A stretch of 5,350 nt of DNA from Actinomycetota bacterium (GTDB taxonomy: Bacteria > Actinomycetota > Actinomycetes > Nanopelagicales > Nanopelagicaceae): contig JAPLBI010000174.1 in NCBI GenBank assembly GCA_026392815.1, positions 1 to 5,350 on the forward strand, given 5' to 3'. Shown piece after piece: positions 1 through 5,350 of the stretch; position 1 is the first letter of the stretch; every line of letters begins with the position of its first letter. Below the pieces are notes generated by a model that did not search any database, was not told the origin of the DNA, and saw only the letters and a program-made list of their open reading frames with translations. Both the position numbers and the translations under genes were made by a program.

Positions 1-40
1 AATCATCTGGCAAAACAATGGGATTTATCTGTTGCAATTT

Positions 41-952
41 TTATTTACCGATTTTTGCTAGTGCGGGAGCAACAACGTTATGAAGATAATCAACTGATTG
101 CTTCATTCCGCTAATTGGTCCTTCACCTAAACCAGGCATTTCACCGGTGATTGCGACATCTTGTTCGATGACATACCAACCCTGATAACCGGCAGCTTCC
201 AGCGCGAGAATTGTCTCGAGAATCGGAACATCGCCTTGTCCTAGAGGTGTGAACAAACCTTTCTGTACACCTTCCATGATGCTCTGCTGACGTGCCAGAA
301 CAGGTGGAACAGATTTCATATTTACATCTTTAAGGTGAACGTGACCAACGCGGCTGGCGTACTTCTTCGCGAACTCAACGGTGTCTTGTCCGCCGATAGT
401 CATATGTCCAGTATCAAGACACCACATAACATCAGAGTTATCGACCACCATATCAATATCTTTTTTAGTCTCAACAACAGTTTGTAAATGTGGGTGAACC
501 ACTTGTACAAGGCCGTGATCTTTACAGATCTGATCTACCTCAGCGAGCATCTTAAAGAATTGCGTAACTTCATCTTTGCTTAACTCTTCAGGGTTGGCCC
601 AATCCCAAGTCTGTACTGGACATGAAACAAAGTGAGTTGCGCCTATCTCTTGAAACTTCTTGCTGGTGGTGAGAGCCATTTCAATTGTTGCTTTTTCTTG
701 TGACTTGTCATGAAGTACAACGGGTGTAAAGCCACCGATCATCGACATATTAAATTCTGCCAACTGATCCTTAAGTTCTGCTGAATCATCAGAGAAGAAA
801 CCTGGTGCGCCGAGTTCGGTTGCAGGTAGACCAAGGCTGGTCATCTCTGAGAGCACGCGCTTAGTCGGCAACATTGCGCCCCAACCTGGTACTTCACAGA
901 TTCCCCATGAAATTGGTGCAGATGCGATGCGCTTTAAGAATGAAGTGGTCAT
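41..952 (-). CDS. IolE-like sugar phosphate isomerase/epimerase family protein (xylose-isomerase-like TIM barrel)
   Basis: A 303-residue protein of the AP-endonuclease-2/xylose-isomerase-like TIM-barrel superfamily, closest in style to inosose dehydratase (IolE) and related sugar isomerases/epimerases. The N-terminus RIASAPISWGICEVPGWG (8-25) is the typical first strand of this group. Likely metal and substrate residues, in order: HPH at 153-155 and E161, D180 and H183 in CLDTGH, H204/H206 in GHVHLKD, and E263 in VIEQD. Members are cytosolic and bind a divalent metal. They dehydrate, isomerise or epimerise keto-sugars or keto-cyclitols, so the exact reaction here is not fixed. An open frame continues upstream to 1096, but that part runs antisense through the neighbouring AroE-like gene and lacks family similarity. 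The ATG at 952 starts directly before the conserved first strand and has a -10 box placed for a leaderless message. Alternatives: a 3-dehydroshikimate dehydratase of the AsbF/QuiC type, or a 3-keto-glycoside-processing enzyme. The family call is firm; the substrate is not. Confidence 0.88.
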   Translation of the reverse strand: MTTSFLKRIASAPISWGICEVPGWGAMLPTKRVLSEMTSLGLPATELGAPGFFSDDSAELKDQLAEFNMSMIGGFTPVVLHDKSQEKATIEMALTTSKKFQEIGATHFVSCPVQTWDWANPEELSKDEVTQFFKMLAEVDQICKDHGLVQVVHPHLQTVVETKKDIDMVVDNSDVMWCLDTGHMTIGGQDTVEFAKKYASRVGHVHLKDVNMKSVPPVLARQQSIMEGVQKGLFTPLGQGDVPILETILALEAAGYQGWYVIEQDVAITGEMPGLGEGPISGMKQSVDYLHNVVAPALAKIGK

Positions 953-958
953 TGGCTG

Positions 959-964
959 ATCATA
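959..964 (-). promoter_or_regulatory. Predicted -10 box for a leaderless transcript of the IolE-like gene
   Basis: On the minus strand this reads TATGAT, one base from TATAAT. Exactly 6 bases separate it from the ATG at 952, so transcription would begin at or next to the start codon. No Shine-Dalgarno sequence lies upstream of that ATG, unlike the permease, ATPase and AroE-like genes. A -10 box with no recognisable -35 is usual for leaderless actinobacterial promoters. It also supports choosing 952 as the start. Confidence 0.6.
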
Positions 965-975
965 ACTTGCAAGGT

Positions 976-979
976 AAGG
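976..979 (+). promoter_or_regulatory. Ribosome binding site of the AroE-like gene
   Basis: AAGG with 7 bases to the ATG at 987; a second AAGG lies at 971-974. The in-frame stop at 975-977 overlaps this site, so translation cannot begin further upstream. The site favours 987 over the next in-frame ATG at 993. Confidence 0.65.
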
Positions 980-986
980 TCTGAAC

Positions 987-1850
987 ATGACCATGGATAT
1001 CGGCGGATCTTTTCGACATGAATTAACCGGAAGCTTTTCACAAGGATCGGACTCAAACCCAACAGTTGCCATGGTGGAGGCCTCGTACAAGGCCAATAAC
1101 CTGCACTATCGCTACGTTAACTGTGAAGTTAACCCAGACCAATTGGAAGCGGCTGTAAAAGGTGCCAGGGCGATGAATTGGAAGGGCTTTAACTGCTCTA
1201 TCCCGCACAAGGTCGAAGTGATTAAGTATCTAGATGGGCTAGGGGAGTCGGCTGCTCTAATCGGCGCAGTTAACTGTGCGGTCAATCGCGACGGCAAGTT
1301 GATCGGTGAAAATACCGATGGCAAAGGATTTTTAAAATCATTTCTAGAAATTACACCGGCAACAGGTAAAACAATTGTTCTGCTAGGTGCAGGAGGTGCT
1401 GCGCGCGCAATTGCCGTTGAACTTGCGCTCGCCGGTGCGACTAAGTTCTATGTTGTAAACCGTTCACGCGCTCGCGGTGAAAAGCTAACAGCGTTGCTAA
1501 ACGATAAAACTTCAGCCAACGCCGAATTTGTGGAATGGAATAAGACTTATTCAATCCCACAAGATGCCCAAGTTGTAATTAACTCGACTTCCATGGGCAT
1601 GTTTAATACCGAAGGCAAGCAGGATATTGATTTCGAATCTATTCGCCCAGGAATGTTGGCTGCAGATGTAATTGTTAATCCGCCTCAAACTTACTTCTTA
1701 GATGAAGCGGGCAAGCGCGGAGCAACAACCCTGCAAGGTTTGGGTATGGTTGTAAATCAAGCAGTTATCGGAATTAAGTATTGGACTGGCGTAGATGTTG
1801 ATGCCAAGGATCTAAATGACGAGCTACTGCGCGTATTGGGTATTGCTTAA
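987..1850 (+). CDS. Shikimate dehydrogenase family (AroE-like) oxidoreductase, probably a catabolic paralogue
   Basis: A 287-residue protein with the two-domain layout and usual length of shikimate/quinate dehydrogenases. Visible hallmarks: the SIPHK segment with probable catalytic Lys75, GAVN (93-96), NTDGKG with probable catalytic Asp111, the glycine-rich nucleotide loop GAGGAAR (134-140), NRSRAR (158-163) whose arginines suggest NADP(H), INSTSMGM (198-205), and the C-terminal GLGMVVNQ (251-258). The N-terminal substrate motif, normally HSxSP, is replaced by SFSQGSDSNP (16-25), so the substrate may not be shikimate. The start is well bounded: an in-frame TAA lies at 975-977, and an AAGG ribosome site at 976-979 sits 7 bases before the ATG at 987. 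It is the only plus-strand gene here, wedged between minus-strand genes; its TAA shares TTAA with the GMC stop. Role (inferred): reversible NADP-linked oxidation of a ring hydroxyl in the same pathway as its neighbours. It could still be the cell's biosynthetic AroE; the window cannot exclude that. Confidence 0.9.
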   Translation: MTMDIGGSFRHELTGSFSQGSDSNPTVAMVEASYKANNLHYRYVNCEVNPDQLEAAVKGARAMNWKGFNCSIPHKVEVIKYLDGLGESAALIGAVNCAVNRDGKLIGENTDGKGFLKSFLEITPATGKTIVLLGAGGAARAIAVELALAGATKFYVVNRSRARGEKLTALLNDKTSANAEFVEWNKTYSIPQDAQVVINSTSMGMFNTEGKQDIDFESIRPGMLAADVIVNPPQTYFLDEAGKRGATTLQGLGMVVNQAVIGIKYWTGVDVDAKDLNDELLRVLGIA

Positions 1851-3340
1851 ACTTTAGCTAGATCTGATTGCTCAACAACGCGCAGCGCCTGTGCAGCAAT
1901 TGTCAGCGCGGGGTTCATTGCTGCAGATGATGGGAAGAAACCACCATCTATTAGATAAAGATTGTGGTGATCGTGGCTGCGGCAGTAACCATCTACAACG
2001 CTGGTACGCGGATCGTTTCCGGCAACGGTTGTTCCGCATTGATGCGAGTTCATCGAGATATCAAAAGGCTGTCTAAAGACTGCTTGGTATCCAGTTTTGC
2101 GAAGTACTTTCTTAGCCCGGCGCAGAAGTTCAAAGTGGGTCTTCATTCCAACTGATTTACGAACGATCTTAATCGCCCCGTTTTTATCAATAGTTACGCG
2201 GTTATCTGGGTGCGGTAGGTCCTCAGACATAACCACAAATTCCACACTGTGATCGGAGACCAAGTTAAGTAGCGGCAGTGGAACTCGCTTAGCGAAAGAT
2301 TTCATCATGATGCCTTGTACTTTGCCAATTAACTGCACGGCTCCTAGTGGATAACCCTTGCCACCATCGAGATACCAATCGGTGAAGGAGAGCGTCTTCT
2401 GGAAAGTTACATCGTTCTTGCGGCGCATATCAACGGCTGCGATATGGCTGTTGTTATGCATCATAAAGTTACGGCCAACTTGATCTGAAGAGTTGGCAAC
2501 GCCAGAACGAAGCAGCAACGCTGCGGTGTTTACAGATCCCGCTGCAATAACAAAGTTTTTGCCGTAAATCTCAAGGGCTTCATCGCCTCTAGTGGCTTCA
2601 AGATGGCTGACTGACTTTCCATCGCTAGTAAGCACAATCCGATTTACCTGTACTGAAGTCATGAGAGTTACATGACCTGTTGCAATCGCTGGATTAAGTG
2701 CATTTACTTCAGCCTCGCTCTTGGCATCTAATTTACAGACAAAGCCATCGCAAGTTTTGCAGCGAATACATTTTCCACCAGGCCCAAGATCGATACCCAT
2801 TGAATTTGAATGTGGGTACACTCCTGCCTTGGATAAACGTTTGCCTAGTTCTTCGACGTATGGCTCATGCTTCATCGCAGGATATGGAAATGGAGTCGTG
2901 CGGTTGTTTCCATAAATATTCTGCGCATCACCGTGAACGCGGTACAACTCTTCGGCTTTGTAGTAGAAAGGTTCAAGATCATCGTAGGTAAATGGCCAGG
3001 CGGGCGAAATACCTTCTTGATGTTTGATTACGCCAAAGTCATAACGGCTAAAGCGTGGCAGAGATGCACCGTAAACCTTGCTGTTTCCACCAACGAAGTA
3101 ATGAACGCCGGGAACAAATTCATTTCCCTTTTCATCAACCCATTTTTCATTTGGCTTGTAACGGGTCTTCATAAAGATTTCAGATGGTGACCAGTTTTCT
3201 GGTTCGCGCGGCATCCGCTCTCCGCGCTCTAAAACCAGCGTTTTAACACCCTTCTGCGCCAGCGCAAATGCGGTAGTTGCCCCGCCCATCCCAGAACCAA
3301 CAATGACCACATCCGATTCAATACGAACCGGAGTGGCCAT
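1847..3340 (-). CDS. GMC-family FAD-dependent oxidoreductase (COG2303-type)
   Basis: A 497-residue glucose-methanol-choline type flavoprotein. The N-terminal FAD-binding fold is shown by VIVGSGMGG (12-20) and the ribose-binding acidic end of strand 2, LERGER (37-42). GGNSKVYGASLPRF (84-97) matches the GMC signature after the dinucleotide fold. VIAAGSVNTAALLLRSG (264-280) is the second FAD motif. The C-terminal active site has His433 in SHQCGTT, IDGG (464-467) and Asn476 in MNPALTI. A four-cysteine cluster (C191, C194, C197, C202) lies mid-protein. No signal peptide is seen, so it is probably cytosolic. The family oxidises alcohols, polyols and sugar hydroxyls to carbonyls using FAD; the substrate is not readable from sequence. 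The gene begins 22 bases after the ATPase gene ends and is probably cotranscribed with the transporter. Start choice: ATG at 3340 with a weak GAAAAG (3351-3356) 10 bases upstream. A TTG three codons earlier (3349) is possible, but that same purine run would then be almost adjacent to it. Confidence 0.9.
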   Translation of the reverse strand: MATPVRIESDVVIVGSGMGGATTAFALAQKGVKTLVLERGERMPREPENWSPSEIFMKTRYKPNEKWVDEKGNEFVPGVHYFVGGNSKVYGASLPRFSRYDFGVIKHQEGISPAWPFTYDDLEPFYYKAEELYRVHGDAQNIYGNNRTTPFPYPAMKHEPYVEELGKRLSKAGVYPHSNSMGIDLGPGGKCIRCKTCDGFVCKLDAKSEAEVNALNPAIATGHVTLMTSVQVNRIVLTSDGKSVSHLEATRGDEALEIYGKNFVIAAGSVNTAALLLRSGVANSSDQVGRNFMMHNNSHIAAVDMRRKNDVTFQKTLSFTDWYLDGGKGYPLGAVQLIGKVQGIMMKSFAKRVPLPLLNLVSDHSVEFVVMSEDLPHPDNRVTIDKNGAIKIVRKSVGMKTHFELLRRAKKVLRKTGYQAVFRQPFDISMNSHQCGTTVAGNDPRTSVVDGYCRSHDHHNLYLIDGGFFPSSAAMNPALTIAAQALRVVEQSDLAKV

Positions 3341-3362
3341 TGTTTTCAATCTTTTCTAGAGA

Positions 3363-4157
3363 TTAACGTACTGGAGAAAGCGCTTGGTCTTTCTTATCAA
3401 CTGTCATCGCACCAGTCATGATTGCAACGACATCGTTCATGGTGTGGGACTTTGGAGTAACAACTGCAGCGCGCTTTCCAAGGCGTTGAATCTGGATGCG
3501 ATCTGCAACTTCAAAGACCTGAGGCATGTTGTGTGAAATCAAGATAACTGGCATGCCGCGTTCGCGTAGAGACTCAATAAGTTTGAGAACCTGACGTGAT
3601 TCGCGAACACCAAGTGCAGCAGTTGGCTCATCGAGGATGATCACCTTCTGACCGAATGCAGCGGCGCGAGCAACTGCAACAGCCTGACGTTGACCACCTG
3701 AAAGTGTTTCAACTGCCTGTGAAATATTTTGGATTGTTCCGATACCAAGAGCTGCGATGTGCTCCTTTGCAGCCTTACGCATTCCTGAACCATCGATCAT
3801 ACGGAGAACAGAACCGAGTGGTCCTGGCTTACGCATTTCGCGACCAAGGAAGAGGTTTGATGCGATATCGAGAGCTGGTGCAACAGCGAGTGTCTGATAC
3901 ACAGTTTCGATTCCGGCATGGCGTCCATCTTGTGGGCGCTTAAATGAAACTTCTTGGCTATCTAAAATAATCTGACCGTGATCAGGAATTTCAGCGCCGG
4001 AAAGACATTTAATTAGAGTTGATTTACCAGCTCCGTTATCACCAACTACTGCGAGAACTTCGCCAGGGAAGAGCTCAAGGTCTGCGCCATCTAGTGCGAT
4101 AACGCGACCATAGGCTTTGGTAACTCCAACTGCTTGAAGAATTGGTGACTTACTCAT
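3363..4157 (-). CDS. Sugar ABC transporter ATP-binding protein, single-domain (FrcA-like)
   Basis: A 264-residue ATPase of the carbohydrate uptake CUT2 class. All nucleotide-binding elements are intact: Walker A GDNGAGKST (39-47), Q-loop Gln88 in VYQTL, signature LSGGQ (152-156), Walker B IILDEP with D176/E177, and switch His209 in LISHN. It has one ABC domain, as in fructose-type FrcA, and not the tandem arrangement of about 500 residues found in RbsA/MglA; it presumably works as a homodimer on the cytoplasmic face of the permease. The ATG at 4157 overlaps the permease stop (ATGA, 4154-4157) and has GAAAGG 7 bases upstream, both arguing for translational coupling. An in-frame start at 4178, seven codons earlier, is rejected because it lacks these signals. 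The transported substrate (ribose, fructose, xylose or inositol in relatives) cannot be told from the ATPase. Confidence 0.94.
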   Translation of the reverse strand: MSKSPILQAVGVTKAYGRVIALDGADLELFPGEVLAVVGDNGAGKSTLIKCLSGAEIPDHGQIILDSQEVSFKRPQDGRHAGIETVYQTLAVAPALDIASNLFLGREMRKPGPLGSVLRMIDGSGMRKAAKEHIAALGIGTIQNISQAVETLSGGQRQAVAVARAAAFGQKVIILDEPTAALGVRESRQVLKLIESLRERGMPVILISHNMPQVFEVADRIQIQRLGKRAAVVTPKSHTMNDVVAIMTGAMTVDKKDQALSPVR

Positions 4158-5194
4158 TTGCGTGCCTTTCTGATCCATTGGTCAACAGAGACAGCGAAGA
4201 TAATCAGGATTCCGATAGCCATGAGCTGGAAGTACAAATCCACACCAGCCAGTGTTAGACCGTTACGGAAAACACCCACGATGATCGCTCCGATAAGGGA
4301 TCCGAAGATTGTGCCACGGCCACCGAATAGCGATGTACCGCCGATAACCACCGCGGTGATCGCATCAAGGTTTAGATCTCCACCGGTATTTGGGCTAGCA
4401 ACAGTTACGCGACCGATAACGATCCAGGCTGCGAGTGCGAATGTGAAACCAGCAACGATATAAACGCTCATGAGTACTCGGTTAACTGAGATACCAGCCA
4501 AGCGCGCTGCATCGATGTCATCGCCGACTGCGTATACGTGGCGTCCCCATGCTGTGTAGCGCAGAGCGAAGGCCAAGACGATGTACATAGCGATCATAAA
4601 GAGAACACCAGTTGTGACTCGGAAAGGTCCGATATTTACATAGTGTCCAAGAGTGAGAAGGAATGGTGGCATTTCATTTGCAGGAACAGTTCCCTTTGTG
4701 AAGGTAAGTGTTAGCGCAAGGAAGATGTTGAATGTTCCCAAAGTAACAATGAATGGTGGCAACTTAACTTTTGTTACAAGGAATCCGTTAATTGCGCCAG
4801 CAAGCGCGCCAACTAGTAGACCAGCAGGGAATGCGATCCAGATAGAGAACCCATCGCCGTCAACAGCAGGTGTGCCTTGTACGAGTTTTGCCATTGCCAT
4901 TGAAGAGAAGATCGCGATAGCACCACAAGAAAGGTCAATGCCCGCGGTAAGAATAATTAGTGTCTGACCAGTTGCAACGGCGCCAACGATCGCTACCTGC
5001 TGCAAGATGAGTGAGAAGTTAGATGGTGTTAAGAAGTTTTCGTTGAAAAAGCTAAAGGTAATTGATGCAACTACGAGCACCATCGTGGAGCTAAGCCACG
5101 GATACTTATGTAAGAGCGCTTGAGTTTTTTGACTTAGCGTCGCGCGGCCCTGGAACTCAGCCGATGCGTCGTAAGTAGCCGTATCTTGACTCAC
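4154..5194 (-). CDS. Sugar ABC transporter permease (RbsC/FrcC-like)
   Basis: A 346-residue inner-membrane permease of the CUT2 carbohydrate ABC family. After a hydrophilic, probably cytoplasmic N-terminus of about 30 residues there are roughly 9-10 hydrophobic segments (about 34-50, 62-83, 90-105, 117-138, 148-166, 195-212, 239-261, 277-288, 296-309, 317-336). Family motifs are clear: ATGQTLIILTAGIDLS (74-89), LPPFIVTLGT (145-154), GRHVYAVGDDIDAARLAGI (217-235), the probable ATPase-coupling loop, and DAITAVVIGGTSLFGGRG (277-294). Length is normal. It starts with GTG at 5194, with AAAGGA 7 bases upstream. It heads a permease-ATPase-GMC run, while the partner substrate-binding protein is expected just upstream beyond a terminator. 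Relatives import ribose, fructose, xylose or inositol. The enzymes downstream suggest a polyol or cyclitol substrate, which is inference only. Confidence 0.94.
   Translation of the reverse strand: MSQDTATYDASAEFQGRATLSQKTQALLHKYPWLSSTMVLVVASITFSFFNENFLTPSNFSLILQQVAIVGAVATGQTLIILTAGIDLSCGAIAIFSSMAMAKLVQGTPAVDGDGFSIWIAFPAGLLVGALAGAINGFLVTKVKLPPFIVTLGTFNIFLALTLTFTKGTVPANEMPPFLLTLGHYVNIGPFRVTTGVLFMIAMYIVLAFALRYTAWGRHVYAVGDDIDAARLAGISVNRVLMSVYIVAGFTFALAAWIVIGRVTVASPNTGGDLNLDAITAVVIGGTSLFGGRGTIFGSLIGAIIVGVFRNGLTLAGVDLYFQLMAIGILIIFAVSVDQWIRKARK
4165..4170 (-). promoter_or_regulatory. Ribosome binding site of the ABC ATPase gene, inside the permease gene
   Basis: GAAAGG on the minus strand, 7 bases before the ATG at 4157. 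It lies within the last codons of the permease and fixes the ATPase start at the ATGA overlap, not at the earlier in-frame codon at 4178. Confidence 0.75.
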
Positions 5195-5201
5195 TTTTTA
5201 G

Positions 5202-5207
5202 TCCTTT
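5202..5207 (-). promoter_or_regulatory. Ribosome binding site for the GTG-started permease
   Basis: AAAGGA on the minus strand, 7 bases before the GTG at 5194. It supports this non-ATG start. The AT-rich stretch between here and the hairpin (5208-5276) shows no convincing -35/-10 pair, so a private permease promoter is neither supported nor excluded. Confidence 0.75.
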
Positions 5208-5276
5208 CGAAACTTTATTTGAACTGTAACTTACTTTGCTTAATCTGAAATCTAAAACTTGAATTCATAAATTGTG

Positions 5277-5314
5277 TTAAAGAGGGCGACTGCCGAAGCA
5301 GCCGCCCTCTTTAA
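5277..5314 (-). terminator. Strong intrinsic hairpin between the upstream gene and the permease
   Basis: The arms 5277-5288 and 5303-5314 pair over 12 bases (UUAAAGAGGGCG with its complement). One A/C mismatch (5289/5302) follows, then four more pairs (5290-5293 with 5298-5301) closing a 4-base loop at 5294-5297. Read on the minus strand the loop is C(UUCG)G, an unusually stable RNA tetraloop, which supports minus-strand function. The arm ends give CTCTTTAA after the stem, followed by an AT-rich but poor U-tract. It could end most transcripts of the upstream gene while allowing some read-through into the permease, or it may protect the 3' end of the upstream message. On the plus strand it is also a hairpin, so a bidirectional role is possible. 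Confidence 0.88.
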
Positions 5315-5335
5315 ACACTCTTCTTTAGTTATTCA

Positions 5336-5350
5336 CTAAAGAGCTGGGAT
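5336..5350 (-). CDS. Possible last codons of an upstream gene, probably the sugar-binding protein (partial)
   Basis: The terminator at 5277-5314 implies a minus-strand gene ending just upstream of it. Stops occur in all three minus frames here: TAG at 5336-5338 (tail IPAL), TAA at 5329-5331 (tail SQLFSE) and TAA near 5327. The frame therefore cannot be decided from so few codons; the span given corresponds to the TAG. A periplasmic sugar-binding lipoprotein is the expected missing partner of the ABC transporter, but that rests on context only. Confidence 0.25.
   Translation of the reverse strand: MPAL

Noticed and set aside
1..40. Possible terminator or next gene start after the IolE-like gene
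   Set aside because: No stem-loop with a T-run and no ribosome site is visible in these 40 bases; what follows is outside the window.
953..1096. N-terminal extension of the IolE-like frame up to 1096
   Set aside because: These 48 codons run antisense to the AroE-like start region, have no family resemblance and lack a convincing ribosome site; the conserved first strand begins right after 952.
1112..1324. 70-codon minus-strand open frame inside the AroE-like gene
   Set aside because: It lies wholly opposite a well-supported gene, with no recognisable motifs and no ribosome site.
2698..3190. Several plus-strand open frames of 64-107 codons opposite the GMC gene
   Set aside because: Mutually overlapping shadows of the GMC coding sequence; the protein sequences are low quality and match no family I recognise.
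3341..3349. TTG start three codons upstream for the GMC gene
   Set aside because: The only purine-rich run is almost touching the TTG, while the ATG at 3340 has normal though weak spacing; this remains a minor uncertainty.
4158..4178. Earlier in-frame start of the ABC ATPase at 4178
   Set aside because: The GAAAGG site and the ATGA overlap with the permease both point to 4157, and the extra seven residues are not typical of the family.
4158..4967. Plus-strand open frames opposite the permease
   Set aside because: Shadows of the permease's biased codons (rich in Ile, Pro, Ala, Thr), without starts or domains of their own.
5208..5276. Promoter for the permease in the AT-rich gap
   Set aside because: A TACAGT-like -10 exists on the minus strand, but the -35 position matches only about half of the consensus; this is not distinguishable from AT-rich background.
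1..5350. CRISPR arrays, tRNA/rRNA genes, insertion sequences, long repeats
   Set aside because: None seen on either strand; the window is nearly filled by five ordinary-length genes with no transposase, direct-repeat array or structural RNA signature.

Overview
The window looks like part of a carbohydrate or cyclitol uptake and catabolism locus. It carries five complete genes packed almost end to end, with hardly any non-coding DNA. By eye the base composition is intermediate (somewhere in the 40s % GC). The protein families (FrcC/RbsC-type permease, COG2303-type GMC oxidoreductase, IolE-like TIM barrel) and a leaderless-type promoter suit a streamlined actinobacterium, for example a freshwater acI/Nanopelagicales relative. 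That assignment is inference from gene content and style; no marker gene is present to prove it.

Layout, right to left (transcription of the minus strand). At the right edge (about 5315-5350) there is room only for the last codons of an upstream minus-strand gene, which would most naturally be the sugar-binding protein of the transporter. A strong hairpin terminator at 5277-5314 follows. Then come a GTG-started sugar ABC permease (4154-5194), a single-domain sugar ABC ATPase (3363-4157, overlapping the permease by ATGA) and, 22 bases further, a GMC-family flavin oxidoreductase (1847-3340). These three form one tight operon. A shikimate-dehydrogenase-family gene then lies on the opposite strand (987-1850). 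Its stop overlaps the GMC stop in a shared TTAA, and its start lies 34 bases from the start of the last minus-strand gene, an IolE-like sugar-phosphate isomerase/epimerase family TIM-barrel protein (41-952). The first 40 bases hold no recognisable feature and no terminator.

How the genes could work together (inference): the transporter imports a polyol, sugar or cyclitol. The GMC flavoprotein oxidises a ring hydroxyl to a ketone. The IolE-like TIM-barrel enzyme dehydrates or isomerises the keto product. The AroE-like enzyme, whose usual shikimate-binding N-terminal motif is altered, performs an NADP-type oxidation or reduction on a six-membered carbocycle. Myo-inositol or another cyclitol is the most economical substrate guess; quinate/shikimate or a 3-keto-glycoside route are alternatives. 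No known pathway with exactly this gene set can be named from the sequence alone.
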